A stretch of 64,000 nucleotides of DNA from Pyxidicoccus trucidator (GCF_010894435.1 NZ_JAAIXZ010000001.1:402322-466321), one strand, 5' to 3'; positions 36,406 to 44,847 are shown, counted from the first letter of the stretch. Program-made: numbers and translations. Notes: generated by a model not told the origin, from the letters alone.

Positions 36406-37434
36406 ATGCGTCGATTCCTTGCAGGTTGTCTCGCAGTGTCCGCGATGGTGGTGCCCTTCACCGCCAACGCCTCCGAGTGTGGCTACACATCCGCCGGCTG
36501 GAACGCCCCGAACGGCGCGGTGGTCTTCGACCGCGGCGAGGGCCCCATCCGCACCGTCATCGACGCCATCGGCGAGTTCCGCACGCACTCCATGCTGTCC
36601 CACGGCGCCATCGGCGGCGTGTCCCACGCCACCATGGAGGACCCGGACCAGAACTCGTGGCCTGGCGTGTGTGGGACGCCGCTCAACGTGAATCAGCTCC
36701 AGTACGGCTACCCGGGCCTGGAGCAGATCAACCAGGGCGGCATCTACCACTACATGTACAACCCGGACGGGAGCGGCCCGGTGTGGTCGGGGTGGCAGCT
36801 CGGCGACGCCATGGGCGCGGCCCAGGTGGCGGACAACCTCTGGTTCAACCACCCCTATGTCAGCGACGTGTCCCACTTCGACTCGGGCCAGTACATCGAC
36901 CGGCCACTGTGGAACGGCGCGCGCGTGCCCTACTCGCTCTTCCAGTACCGGGACCTCCAGTCCGTCCACCAGATGCCTGGCAGCGCGGCGAACAACGGCA
37001 TGGTGTGCTCCACCTTCCTCGCCTACGCGCACAACTACGCGGGCCGGGGCTTCGTGCCCGCGTACACGTATCCGCATGAGCGCATCGCCAACGCATCCAA
37101 CTCGCTCTATTCGGGCGTCTACAACCACTGCAAGGCGTCGCTCGGGTGGTTCGAGAACGCGGCCCTGACGGTCATCTGCCCCATCTTCTGGAACGTGTGC
37201 GGCAACGCCGGCAACCAGGTGGCCAACTGCATGGCCGCCGGCCGCTGCGACACGAGCAGCAGCAGCGTCTGGAAGGGCGTGCGCGACAACGCCTCCACCA
37301 CCGCCACCTCCATCAGCCCGGACCGCATCGGCGGCTGGGGCGTCCACCCCATCGCCTCCACGCTGTGGGCGAGCGACTACTCGCACCAGCTCCAGTGGAA
37401 CTCGGGTGGCAACGTGTACGGCTGCTGGCAGTGA
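36406..37434 (+). CDS. secreted protein, possible permuted papain-fold enzyme
   Basis: 342 residues with signal peptide (RRFLAGCLAVSAMVVPFTANA). The mature part has RTHSMLSHGAIGG early and NNGMVCSTFLAYAHNYAG in the middle. A His-before-Cys order with xCSxF is what permuted NlpC/P60 (YiiX-like) amidase folds show, but I cannot confirm the family. At least nine Cys suggest disulfides. The last codons (GNVYGCWQ) are the first of three 65-bp repeats that continue past the stop. Start: ATG at 36406 with GGGAGG 5 nt upstream; a GTG 3 nt earlier is possible. Confidence 0.65.
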   Translation: MRRFLAGCLAVSAMVVPFTANASECGYTSAGWNAPNGAVVFDRGEGPIRTVIDAIGEFRTHSMLSHGAIGGVSHATMEDPDQNSWPGVCGTPLNVNQLQYGYPGLEQINQGGIYHYMYNPDGSGPVWSGWQLGDAMGAAQVADNLWFNHPYVSDVSHFDSGQYIDRPLWNGARVPYSLFQYRDLQSVHQMPGSAANNGMVCSTFLAYAHNYAGRGFVPAYTYPHERIANASNSLYSGVYNHCKASLGWFENAALTVICPIFWNVCGNAGNQVANCMAAGRCDTSSSSVWKGVRDNASTTATSISPDRIGGWGVHPIASTLWASDYSHQLQWNSGGNVYGCWQ

Positions 37435-37560
37435 AGCGCTCCTGCTCCGTACCTGCTCCGGTGCGCCTGAGCGGCAACGCGTACGGCTGCTGGCAGTGCA
37501 GCACTCCCTTTCCGCTCCAGCTCCGGTGAGCCTGGGCGGCAACGCGTACGGCTGCTGGCA
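37408..37560. repeat. three 65-bp-spaced copies of the 3' end of the preceding gene
   Basis: GGCAACGTGTACGGCTGCTG (37408 on) is part of the coding end of the secreted-protein gene. GGCAACGCGTACGGCTGCTG recurs at 37473 and 37538, both outside the gene. The intervening CTCCTGCTCC..CTCCGGTG blocks are also similar. Spacing is 65 bp each time, so the later copies are out of frame. The unit encodes GN(V/A)YGCWQ, so it looks like a duplicated gene terminus. Confidence 0.85.
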
Positions 37561-37617
37561 ACAAGGCACTCCCTCTCATTGACCTGAACGCTCTGAACGG
37601 ATGCGAGGCACCCTCGG

Positions 37618-38976
37618 ATGAAGCCGGTGAACCCACCCTGCTGGAAGCGACGCTGGGCAATGATGCTGGGATTGGCGTTGGTGGTGCTCGGTGTCGGGTG
37701 GCTCCTCACCCTGAGCCCCACGACACCGTCCGCGCCGCCGCACACGAGCGCGAGGGCCTCCGTGCCAGACGAGCCTCCCTCCCCCGCGCCGGCGCCAGTC
37801 CCCGTCGGCGTCCCCCCCACGGTGGCGGCCGCGTCTCCGGCGGTGCCCGCGCCTCCGCCCGTCATCGACGCGGTGACTGTGGAGAAGCAGGAGGTGTGCT
37901 CCGGTGAGGACAACCTCATCAGCGTCCGGGCGCACTCGCCGGATGGCAATGACACGTACCTGCACACGACCATCGGCACGGGCACCGGAATGCGCGTGCC
38001 GCTGCGAGTGTGGCTGGAGCCGGATGGGACGTACGAGCTGCCCGTGGTGACGGTCTTCGGGAAGAACAACGTGGCCACGGAGGTGCCGGTGCCGCGCTAC
38101 AAGGTGAAGCCCTGCGAGCCCGAGCGACTGGTAGAGGTCTTCTCCCGGCGACTCCCCAACGCCGACGAGGACTACGAGTTCCTCGCCCGCATCATCGAAG
38201 TGCCGAAGCGGGACGCGGCGCCACGCCCGCCCTTCACGCCGGTGAAGTACGTGTGGACGTTCGACGACCAGCACACGGTGACGACAACCACGCCGGTGGT
38301 GTCCCACACCCTGGGCGGTGCGGGAACGCAGCGCTGGGCCATGTACTTCCAGCACCTGGTCCGAGTGGACGTGTTCGATGCGAAGGGCCGGAAGCTGACA
38401 GGCCGCTCGTCGCTGCAGGTGCTCAACACGTCGTTCGAGAACTTCGACAAGAAGGGCGTCGTCACCGTGCTGGCGAAGGGCACCCCGCGCTTCCCGGTGC
38501 GTGGCGAGGACGGTGTGGTGCGACAGACCTTCCGCCTGTACCACCCATGGAAGGGACTGGTGCGGCTGGAGCGCGTGACAGCCCTTCGCGCCCGGGTGCC
38601 GGAGCCTGGCGCTCCGCCGCTGCCGGAGGACGCGGAGGAGGTGTCCCTGGGCGTGGACGCCATTCCCGAAGGCCAGGGCGTGGAGGTGACGGTGTCGCTG
38701 GACACGAAGGCCGAGCCCGACGTGTCCGTCGTCACCTACGCGCTGGAGGGGAACACGCTGGACGGACATCCTGCTCGGGGCACCTTCTCGGTGATGCGGC
38801 CGCCTCCCCAACCCACGAAGGAGAACAGCACGCCCATCACCGACCCGCTGCTGATGGCGAAGGTGAAGAAAGCCCGCGAGCTGCTGGGACAGCCCTTCGT
38901 CACCGACGAGGACCTCTGGCGACTGGAGCGCGAAGGGCGATTCGACGACATCAAGGTCCAGCGCGAGACGCCCTGA
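37618..38976 (+). CDS. membrane-anchored exported protein of unknown family
   Basis: 452 residues. One N-terminal membrane anchor (about 13-32, AMMLGLALVVLGVGWLLTL), a Pro/Ala-rich linker (45-85), then about 360 residues of predicted beta-rich exported domain with a Cys pair (EVCSGEDN, VKPCEPER). Segments such as PVKYVWTFDDQHTVTTTTP look PKD-like. No enzyme motif is seen. It precedes a palindromic repeat cluster and another secreted-protein gene. Confidence 0.65.
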   Translation: MKPVNPPCWKRRWAMMLGLALVVLGVGWLLTLSPTTPSAPPHTSARASVPDEPPSPAPAPVPVGVPPTVAAASPAVPAPPPVIDAVTVEKQEVCSGEDNLISVRAHSPDGNDTYLHTTIGTGTGMRVPLRVWLEPDGTYELPVVTVFGKNNVATEVPVPRYKVKPCEPERLVEVFSRRLPNADEDYEFLARIIEVPKRDAAPRPPFTPVKYVWTFDDQHTVTTTTPVVSHTLGGAGTQRWAMYFQHLVRVDVFDAKGRKLTGRSSLQVLNTSFENFDKKGVVTVLAKGTPRFPVRGEDGVVRQTFRLYHPWKGLVRLERVTALRARVPEPGAPPLPEDAEEVSLGVDAIPEGQGVEVTVSLDTKAEPDVSVVTYALEGNTLDGHPARGTFSVMRPPPQPTKENSTPITDPLLMAKVKKARELLGQPFVTDEDLWRLEREGRFDDIKVQRETP

Positions 38977-38991
38977 CCGCCAAGCCTCGGC

Positions 38992-39137
38992 CGGAATGAA
39001 CGCTCCTTCCAGGCTCCCCCCGCACCCGGCCAGACCACCCCCCTCCGGCGGAACGAACGTTCCTTCCAGGCGCATCCCCGCCGCCCGGCCGGACCGCCCG
39101 GCCGTCCACCGGTCCGGAACGACCGTTCCTTCCGGGC
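38992..39137. repeat. three 23-bp repeats containing the palindrome GGAACGAACGTTCC
   Basis: CGGAACGAACGTTCCTTCC-type units start at 38992 (one variant: GGAATGAACGCTCC), 39049 and 39115 (GGAACGACCGTTCC), each followed by AGGC/GGGC. They fill the 222-bp interval between two secreted-protein genes. The palindrome could be a dimeric regulator site or a structural repeat. Confidence 0.75.
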
Positions 39138-39198
39138 TCGCGACCGGCCACCTCCTGGGCCACCCCGGGTCCCCGGAAACGGAGTGACGTCTCCGAGC

Positions 39199-40350
39199 AT
39201 GTCTGGAGATGCCTCTTCCCTCGGTGGCTGGCGGCCCTGGCTCCTGGTGCTGTGCTGCTGGTTACCGGCCTCCGTGCACGCGGAAGGCCCGCCTTACGAT
39301 GGCGGCAACCCGGCGGTCCTTGCCGCGCCGGAGCCCACCACGGGCGCGCTCCCCACGGAGTCGCTCGATGCGCTGGAGCAGCGCATCCTCGGCAAGGGCT
39401 GCGAACCGAAGCTGCTCGGCGACGCCAGGCGACGCTTCATCGAGGCACAGCTCCTCTGTGACGCCCACCTGTCCTTCATCCTCATCCAAGCGGCGCTGGA
39501 CGGCCACCCACTGCCCGACACGCCCAGACGCCTGAAGGCGCTGCTCGCGGATGCGCTCGGCAGGGCCAGGAGCCCCTTCCTTCGCGGAGAGAGCACGCGC
39601 GTCGAGGGGCACACGCTCCCCACCAGCGTGCTCTACCGGGGCTACGTGCTGCTGATGCTCGCGGGCATGGAGCGCGCGGGACTGGGTGATGCGGAGTCCA
39701 CCGCCCTCTTCGACGCCCTGGCCGCGCAGCTCGTGGACGCGCTCGCGCACCAGCCGCTGCTGCCCAGCTTCGGCCAGTCCATCTGGCCCTGCGACAGCGC
39801 TCCGGCCGCCGCGGGCCTGCTGCTGCATGGGCGGCTGCGAGGAAACACCCGCTCACGAGACGCGGGCGAACAGCTCGTCGCGCGGCTCGTGGAGCTCGCG
39901 GGCCTGCCCACGGGCTTCCCCGCGAAGGTGGACGCGAAGGGCCGCCCCCTGGAGCCCACGCCTCGCGCCACGACGCTCGCCTGGACGGGTGCATTCCTGG
40001 CCATGGCGTCCCACCCGGCGGCGGGGACCTTCACCCGCACCCTGGTGAAGGACTACTGCGGCCGGCCGGCGGGAGACCTCCTGCCCTTCGCCGCGTGCCG
40101 GGAGTGGCCTCGGGGCGTGAAGGGGCGGGAGGACTCCGCCAGCGGCCCGCTCGTCCACGGGGGTTATTCCCTCGGGGCCAGCGCCCTGGCCATCGCCGCC
40201 ACCCGGCTGTCCGGAGAGCACGGGCAGTGGCACGCCCACCTCCTCAACGCCGCGAGGGAAATGGGCATCCGCACCACGCTGGAGCAGCCCCGGAAGCAGC
40301 CGCTGGAGGCGTCGCTGTACTGGTGGGGCACCACCGTGCGCCCGTGGTAG
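39199..40350 (+). CDS. secreted protein of unknown family
   Basis: 383 residues. N-terminal export signal (GWRPWLLVLCCWLPASVHA), then an alpha-rich domain with regular Leu/Ala helices (YRGYVLLMLAGMERAGLG, LFDALAAQLVDALAHQP, TTLAWTGAFLAMASHPA), reminiscent of alpha/alpha-toroid folds, but no catalytic motif is recognised. Four or more Cys. A GTG at 39184 is an alternative start; neither has a strong ribosome site. The three palindromic repeats lie directly upstream. Confidence 0.6.
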   Translation: MSGDASSLGGWRPWLLVLCCWLPASVHAEGPPYDGGNPAVLAAPEPTTGALPTESLDALEQRILGKGCEPKLLGDARRRFIEAQLLCDAHLSFILIQAALDGHPLPDTPRRLKALLADALGRARSPFLRGESTRVEGHTLPTSVLYRGYVLLMLAGMERAGLGDAESTALFDALAAQLVDALAHQPLLPSFGQSIWPCDSAPAAAGLLLHGRLRGNTRSRDAGEQLVARLVELAGLPTGFPAKVDAKGRPLEPTPRATTLAWTGAFLAMASHPAAGTFTRTLVKDYCGRPAGDLLPFAACREWPRGVKGREDSASGPLVHGGYSLGASALAIAATRLSGEHGQWHAHLLNAAREMGIRTTLEQPRKQPLEASLYWWGTTVRPW

Positions 40351-40378
40351 CGCGCGGCGGAAGCTCGCGCCCTGGAGG

Positions 40379-41215
40379 CTACGGGGTGTCGCGCGCCTGG
40401 GCGGGCTTGCCCTCCTTGACCAGGAGGTAGCCGCGGTTCTCCTGCGTGTCCGTCGTGCGCATGGAGGCGAACAGGGAGGGCGCCTTCACCCACACCCAGC
40501 GCTGGTCCGTGGCATTGACGTCCATGACGAGGAACGAGTCGGACTTCGCGTCATACGCGGCCAGCGGAGAGATATGTCCGCCGCCCTGCTGCTTCAGCAC
40601 GGGCCGGAAGTAGTTGACGATGACGTAGTCCCCTTCCGTCTTGAGGTTCTGCTTCAGCTCCTCGCGGATGGTGGTGTCCTTCAGCGAGTCGTCGAGGATG
40701 CGGAGCTTCACGTCCAGCCCCTGCGCCGCGAGCATCCCCGCGAGCTGGCGGAGCTGGATGCCGCCATCGGGCTTCGCAGCCTCGCCGCGAGGCAGACCGA
40801 AGACCTCCGAGCGGGTCTTCACCTCCTGCACCTTCTCGTCGAAGAAGTTGTTCTGGGTATAGCGGTGGAAGAGCGGGTCGAAGCCCGGGGGCAGCACCTT
40901 CCGGTCCTCGGCGGACACCAGCAACGGGTCCTGCGGCTTCGCCACCGCGTCATTCCCCATGCGCACGGCGTTGAGGACGATGACGGACGAGGTCGGCCCA
41001 CAGAAGGCCTTGTTGCCCTGGGACTCGAACTGGTTGGCCAGGTGGAAGAAGTCCACCTTGTGGCGGCTGCGCTCGAGGCGCTTGATGGATTCCGGGGCGG
41101 CGAAGGTGACGAGGCCCGGGTCCGTGGGGGTGGCCCCCCTGGCCGGAGCCGTCATGGGCGCGAGGGCGATGAGCCCGCCGCCAAGGACGAGCAGCGTGGT
41201 GCGGAGCGTCTTCAT
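40379..41215 (-). CDS. phytochelatin-synthase-like peptidase (exported)
   Basis: 278 residues with signal peptide (TTLLVLGGGLIALAPM). Family motifs: NKAFCGPTSSVIVLNAVRMG (catalytic Cys), QQGGGHISPLAAYD (catalytic His) and SFLVMDVNATD (Asp), the papain-like triad of phytochelatin synthase. Bacterial members are usually half-size glutathione hydrolases without the C-terminal domain, as here. ATG at 41215 is chosen because it opens the signal peptide. It converges on the secreted-protein gene to its left. Confidence 0.88.
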   Translation of the reverse strand: MKTLRTTLLVLGGGLIALAPMTAPARGATPTDPGLVTFAAPESIKRLERSRHKVDFFHLANQFESQGNKAFCGPTSSVIVLNAVRMGNDAVAKPQDPLLVSAEDRKVLPPGFDPLFHRYTQNNFFDEKVQEVKTRSEVFGLPRGEAAKPDGGIQLRQLAGMLAAQGLDVKLRILDDSLKDTTIREELKQNLKTEGDYVIVNYFRPVLKQQGGGHISPLAAYDAKSDSFLVMDVNATDQRWVWVKAPSLFASMRTTDTQENRGYLLVKEGKPAQARDTP

Positions 41216-41463
41216 GGATGGCGTTTCCTGGAGGAGTGCGCACGGAGCGCGCGGAGGAGCCTGCCACGGACCCGCACAGTGCGGAAATCCCGCACCCACG
41301 CCTCCCTGCCTGCTTGGGGCGGCTCCGGCACCACCGAACCGACACAGGTTTCACGCCTGTTCAATGACGGACCCCGCTCTCATCCCTCGGTGCCGAATCA
41401 GGGATAAACCGCATTTAGCGTCGATTCGTTTCACCAGGACAACCCCTCTCCTCAAGGTGAAAC

Positions 41464-42768
41464 ATGTATCGACACATCCTGAAGTGGACGCTCACGGTAG
41501 GCGCGGTGGTGCTGCTGGGTGGGTGCGCGTCGCAGCAGGTCCCGTGCAGGGACCCGGCCGCCGCCCGGGCCACGCTGAGCCAGAAGCGCACCGGGAAGTT
41601 CCTCACCGTGCGCAAGAAGGTGCCGGGTGAGTACATCGTCGTGCTCAAGGCGCCGGCGGAGAGCCTCCAGCAGGTCGCGGTGACGCAGGCCACCCAGAGC
41701 CTCACCGCGAAGTACGGCGGCGCCGCCTTCGTCGTTTACGAGCACGCGCTGCGCGGCTTCGCCAGCCGGATGAGCGAGGCCCAGGCGCGGGCCATGGCCA
41801 GTGACCCGGCCGTGGACTACGTGCAGGAGAACGGCGTGGTGTCCCTCTTCGAGAGCCAGCCGGGCCCCACCTGGGGCATCGACCGGGTGGACCAGCGGGA
41901 CCTGCCGCTCGACAAGCTCTACATGTACAACGCATCGGGCCTGGGCGTGCACGCCTACATCCTCGACACCGGCGTGCGCTTCTCGCACCGGGAGTTCGGC
42001 GGCCGGGCGTCGGTCGGCTTCGACGCCATCGGCGACAGCATGAAGGGCAATGACTGCAACGGCCACGGCACGCACGTGGCGGGCACGGTGGCCGGGAGCA
42101 CCTACGGCATGGCCAAGAACGCCACCGTCCACTCCGTGCGAGTGCTCGGCTGCGATGGCTCGGGCTCCATCTCCGGCGTCATCGCCGGCATCGACTGGGT
42201 GACGAAGAATCACCAGTCCCCCGCGGTCGCCAACATGAGCCTGGGTGGCGAGGGGGACCAGGCGCTCGACGACGCGGTCCGCCGCTCCGTCGCCTCGGGT
42301 GTCACCTACGTCGTCGCCGCGGGCAACGAGGACAAGGACGCCTGCAAGCACTCCCCGGCGCGCACGCCCGAGGCCATCACCGTGGCCGCCACCGACAGCG
42401 ATGACCAGCGTGCGTCCTTCTCCAACTGGGGTGACTGCGTGGACGTCTTCGCGCCGGGCAACAAGATCACCTCCTCGTGGCACTACGGCGACAAGGAGAC
42501 TCGCGTCCTCAGCGGCACGTCCATGGCGTCTCCCCACGTGGCGGGTGTGGTCGCCCTCTTCCTGGAACTCAACCCGAAGGCCACTCCGGACGAGGTCACC
42601 ACCTCGCTGATCACCAACTTCAGCCCCGACAAGGTGGCCAACCCCGGCTGGTGCTCGCCCAACCGGATGGCCTACTCGGGCTTCATCGGTGCGGTGCCCC
42701 TGCTGCCCACCGTCATGAGGGAGCGCATCCAGGCGCCCGCCCCTGTCAGTGACAGCACCGCGCGGTAA
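41464..42768 (+). CDS. subtilisin-family (S8, proteinase-K-like) lipoprotein protease
   Basis: 434 residues. Lipoprotein signal ([11 protein letters not shown]), I9 inhibitor propeptide (about 50-120, [27 protein letters not shown]), then the catalytic domain with Asp ([15 protein letters not shown]), His ([13 protein letters not shown]) and Ser ([13 protein letters not shown]) and the oxyanion Asn ([10 protein letters not shown]). The order and [14 protein letters not shown] match proteinase-K-like enzymes. A clear terminator follows. The mature enzyme is probably released or displayed at the cell surface. Confidence 0.92.
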   Translation: MYRHILKWTLTVGAVVLLGGCASQQVPCRDPAAARATLSQKRTGKFLTVRKKVPGEYIVVLKAPAESLQQVAVTQATQSLTAKYGGAAFVVYEHALRGFASRMSEAQARAMASDPAVDYVQENGVVSLFESQPGPTWGIDRVDQRDLPLDKLYMYNASGLGVHAYILDTGVRFSHREFGGRASVGFDAIGDSMKGNDCNGHGTHVAGTVAGSTYGMAKNATVHSVRVLGCDGSGSISGVIAGIDWVTKNHQSPAVANMSLGGEGDQALDDAVRRSVASGVTYVVAAGNEDKDACKHSPARTPEAITVAATDSDDQRASFSNWGDCVDVFAPGNKITSSWHYGDKETRVLSGTSMASPHVAGVVALFLELNPKATPDEVTTSLITNFSPDKVANPGWCSPNRMAYSGFIGAVPLLPTVMRERIQAPAPVSDSTAR

Positions 42769-42794
42769 CCCTCCCACGCGCGGTGCGTTCCAGG

Positions 42795-42827
42795 CAGCCC
42801 GGCTCCCCTTCACGGGAGGCCGGGCTG
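42795..42827 (+). terminator. terminator hairpin after the subtilase gene
   Basis: CAGCCCGGC (42795-42803) pairs perfectly with GCCGGGCTG (42819-42827), with an inner TCCC/GGGA; TCTGCTG follows. It lies 27 bp after the protease stop. Confidence 0.7.
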
Positions 42828-43049
42828 TCTGCTGTCCGGAGCACGGCGGCCCAGGCCGCTTCCACGGGGCGTCAGGCAGCACGCCTCCGGGCGCATCCCG
42901 AAGCCCGGGCGTACCACCTCCGAAGGTGTCCGGCCCTCGAGCGCCCTGCATGGAGGCGTCAGGAAGCCACCGCCGGCCGCGTCCCGGCGGAGTGCCCGGC
43001 CGGCCGCGCTCCCGCGTCCCGCCTGGGGCGTGAGGAGGCACGAGAGGCC

Positions 43050-43298
43050 ATGGCGACGCTCAACATCACCTATGACGGGATGTCCGCGGACGTGCCGGTG
43101 GAGCTGGACCGGCCGGTGTCGGACACGGACGTGCGGCGCATCGCCGCGGAGCTGGTGCGCTCCGGCGGAGTGCCCGGACTGCACCTGTCCACCCTGCGCG
43201 AGGACGCGTTCCAGCACTACGTCGTCGACCGGTTCCGCGGTGCGCGCGGCGACGAGCGCATCTACCTGCGCCCCAAGGTGCCGTTCGGCGCCCGGTGA
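43050..43298 (+). CDS. 82-residue putative ubiquitin-like (beta-grasp) protein
   Basis: Predicted order strand (TLNITYDG), strand (ADVPVELDRP), helix (TDVRRIAAELVRSG), then strands YVVDRFRG and ERIYLRPKVPFG, which matches a beta-grasp layout. It ends FGAR, without the GG tail of ThiS/MoaD or ubiquitin. The E1-like gene starts 9 bp downstream, and that pairing is the main support for a ubiquitin-like role. GAGGAGG lies upstream. Family not confirmed. Confidence 0.6.
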   Translation: MATLNITYDGMSADVPVELDRPVSDTDVRRIAAELVRSGGVPGLHLSTLREDAFQHYVVDRFRGARGDERIYLRPKVPFGAR

Positions 43299-43307
43299 GG
43301 TGAGGCC

Positions 43308-43889
43308 ATGCGCATCGTCTTCTGTGGCGTGGGGGCCATCGGCTCCTCGGCGGTGGTGCTGTGCCGCAACCTGGAGGCCACGCTGGCCTTCATCGACTTC
43401 GACCGGGTGGAGTCCAAGAACCTGCTCGCGCAGGCGTATGTGAAGCCCTCGGTGGGAAAGAACAAGGCCGAGGCCCTCAAGCTGCAGCTCCTCAACCTGC
43501 ACGGGGTGAAGGCCGAGTCCTTCGGAGTGCGCCTCACCCGCGACAACGTGGAGGCGCTGTGCGGCGGTGGCGACTTGCTGGTGGACTGCTTCGACAACCA
43601 GGACAGCCGCCTGCTGCTCAGTGAGTACGCGCGCAAGGCGGGCAAGCCGCTGGTCCACGGGGCGGTGAGCGCGGATGGCAACTTCGGGCTGGTGCGCTGG
43701 GATGAGCGCTTCACCCCGGACGCCGAGGACACGGCGGGCCAGGCCACCTGCGAGGGCGGCGCGCACCTTCCCCTCCTGGGCCTGCTGGCCGCGACGCTCG
43801 CTCGGGCCGTGCAGGACTTCGTGAAGCATGGGGTGAAGCGCGATGCCCTGGTGAATCTGACGGCGGTCATCCCCACCGCGGGAATCTGA
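43308..43889 (+). CDS. ThiF/E1-like adenylyltransferase
   Basis: 193 residues, one Rossmann domain. ATP loop VFCGVGAIGSS (residues 4-14), then IDFDRVESKNLLAQ and VGKNKAEALK, the Asp/Asn/Gln and Lys positions of E1 enzymes; VDCFDNQDSRLLLSEYA follows as in the ThiF family. The Zn CxxC pairs are absent; a single Cys in QATCEGGAHLPLLGL is a candidate thioester or structural residue. It probably adenylates the C-terminus of the protein encoded just upstream. A strong terminator follows. Confidence 0.8.
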   Translation: MRIVFCGVGAIGSSAVVLCRNLEATLAFIDFDRVESKNLLAQAYVKPSVGKNKAEALKLQLLNLHGVKAESFGVRLTRDNVEALCGGGDLLVDCFDNQDSRLLLSEYARKAGKPLVHGAVSADGNFGLVRWDERFTPDAEDTAGQATCEGGAHLPLLGLLAATLARAVQDFVKHGVKRDALVNLTAVIPTAGI

Positions 43890-43901
43890 AGAGAAGAGAG
43901 A

Positions 43902-43938
43902 GGCCCCGGAGCTCCCAGAGCTCCGGGGCCTTTCTCTT
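43902..43938 (+). terminator. strong intrinsic terminator after the E1-like gene
   Basis: GGCCCCGGAGCTC-CCA-GAGCTCCGGGGCC, a perfect 13-bp stem, followed by TTTCTCTTT. The clearest intrinsic terminator in the window, 13 bp after the stop. Confidence 0.92.
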
Positions 43939-44079
43939 TCCGGCGCCAGCGCCGCCCCTTTCTCTCTATGGAGAAGCGCCCCCGCCGCCCTCCTGCCTGC
44001 CCGCTTCCCGAAAAGAAATCACCCCGCTGTCAGGGATGAATTATCCCCGCGTCAGTCCCCCATGAAAGGAGCGGTGGCC

Positions 44080-44244
44080 ATGAATACGACGACGACGCGG
44101 AAGAGCCCGATGGTGAAGTCCCAGCATCCGAACAACAACCTCTGGCACGGCAGCTTCGCCTTCCCGTGCATTCGTCCGGTCGCCGCCCACAGCTTTCCCG
44201 TGGGACTCCGTTCGTATCGTGGCTACTCGCCCGACTCCTGCTGA
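44080..44244 (+). CDS. 54-residue hypothetical peptide upstream of the tRNA array
   Basis: An ORF with AAAGGAG exactly 8 nt before its ATG and its own terminator 36 bp after the stop. The peptide starts MNTTTTRKSPMVKSQ, has a middle HPNNNLWHGSFAFPCIRP and ends RSYRGYSPDSC, with two Cys, many Ser/Thr/Pro and no membrane span. No family is known. The ribosome site and terminator argue for a real gene; a precursor peptide or small regulatory protein is possible. Confidence 0.5.
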   Translation: MNTTTTRKSPMVKSQHPNNNLWHGSFAFPCIRPVAAHSFPVGLRSYRGYSPDSC

Positions 44245-44279
44245 CGCTCCCGCCGTGTCACCGACACGCGAAGCCATGC

Positions 44280-44320
44280 AGAGGCCGGGCTCCCCTCAGG
44301 GAACCCGGCCTCTCGGCTTT
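44280..44320 (+). terminator. terminator between the 54-residue ORF and the tRNA array
   Basis: AGAGGCCGGG (44280-44289) pairs with CCCGGCCTCT (44304-44313), with inner TCCC/GGGA, followed by CGGCTTTT. It separates the small gene from the first tRNA. Confidence 0.82.
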
Positions 44321-44338
44321 TGGGCTCCCGCTCCTTCC

Positions 44339-44423
44339 GGGGACGTAGAGCGTTACGGAGACGCGTCGGCCTGTAGAGCCGGAGCCCGCGAGGGCCCGCT
44401 GGGTTCAACTCCCAGCGTCCCCA
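44339..44423 (+). tRNA. tRNA-Tyr (GTA)
   Basis: Acceptor GGGGACG/CGTCCCC, discriminator A. Anticodon arm TCGGC-CTGTAGA-GCCGG. Long variable arm GCCC-GCGA-GGGC, as in bacterial tRNA-Tyr. T arm CTGGG-TTCAACT-CCCAG. No encoded CCA. First gene of the array. Confidence 0.88.
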
Positions 44424-44454
44424 TCACCCCTGTTTCGCAGCACCCGCACCACTC

Positions 44455-44529
44455 CTGGGTGTAGCTCAGTCTGGCCAGAGCGCACGGTTCGGATCCGTGA
44501 GGCCGCAGGTTCAAATCCTGTCACCCAGA
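44455..44529 (+). tRNA. tRNA-Pro (CGG)
   Basis: Acceptor CTGGGTG/CACCCAG, with the C1-G72 pair typical of tRNA-Pro. Anticodon arm CACGG-TTCGGAT-CCGTG. T arm GCAGG-TTCAAAT-CCTGT. No encoded CCA. Confidence 0.9.
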
Positions 44530-44546
44530 TACGCAATCGCAGTGCA

Positions 44547-44617
44547 CGGGGCATGGCTTAAAGGCAGAGCTCCCGCTTGATAAGCGGGCGGTCCCGGTTC
44601 GAGTCCGGGTGCCCCGA
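44547..44617 (+). tRNA. tRNA-Ile (GAT), short D arm
   Basis: Acceptor CGGGGCA/TGCCCCG. D stem only 3 bp (GCT/AGC). Anticodon arm CCCGC-TTGATAA-GCGGG. T arm CCCGG-TTCGAGT-CCGGG. C1-G72 is unusual for tRNA-Ile. Confidence 0.85.
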
Positions 44618-44623
44618 CTCCAT

Positions 44624-44695
44624 GTTGGCCAAAGGCGAATGGTGAGCCACCGGATTGTGACTCCGGGGAAGAGGGTTCGATTCCCTCTGGTCAAC
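44624..44695 (+). tRNA. tRNA-His (GTG)
   Basis: Acceptor TTGGCCA/TGGTCAA with one G-T pair. The extra G (44624) faces C73 (44695), the tRNA-His identity pair. Anticodon arm CCGGA-TTGTGAC-TCCGG. D stem GGC/GCC. Position 8 is A instead of the usual U. Confidence 0.87.
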
Positions 44696-44771
44696 CAGGC
44701 AGTAGCTCTCTGACAACTGAATCGCAGTGGTGAAGCACGCCGCCCGCTTTCGCAGGGGCGGCACGCAATAC

Positions 44772-44842
44772 ACCTCCGTAGCTCAACGGCTGAGCACCCG
44801 GCTCTTACCCGGGCGGTGAGGGTTCGAATCCCTCCGGAGGTA
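44772..44842 (+). tRNA. tRNA-Lys (CTT)
   Basis: Acceptor ACCTCCG/CGGAGGT. Anticodon arm CCCGG-CTCTTAC-CCGGG. T arm GAGGG-TTCGAAT-CCCTC. Preceded by a 75-bp spacer holding a GCCGCCC/GGGGCGGC hairpin but no tRNA. Confidence 0.9.
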
Positions 44843-44847
44843 CTCAC

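Noticed and set aside
37408-39137. CRISPR-like arrays
   Set aside because: Repeat numbers are too low, spacers are similar to each other, and no cas genes are present.
44130-44160. Sigma-54-like promoter TGGCACGGCAGCTTCG
   Set aside because: Spacing and the -12 element do not match, and it lies inside the 54-residue ORF.
44696-44771. Possible extra tRNA (Asp or Glu) between tRNA-His and tRNA-Lys
   Set aside because: No T loop or acceptor pairing; only a GC hairpin.
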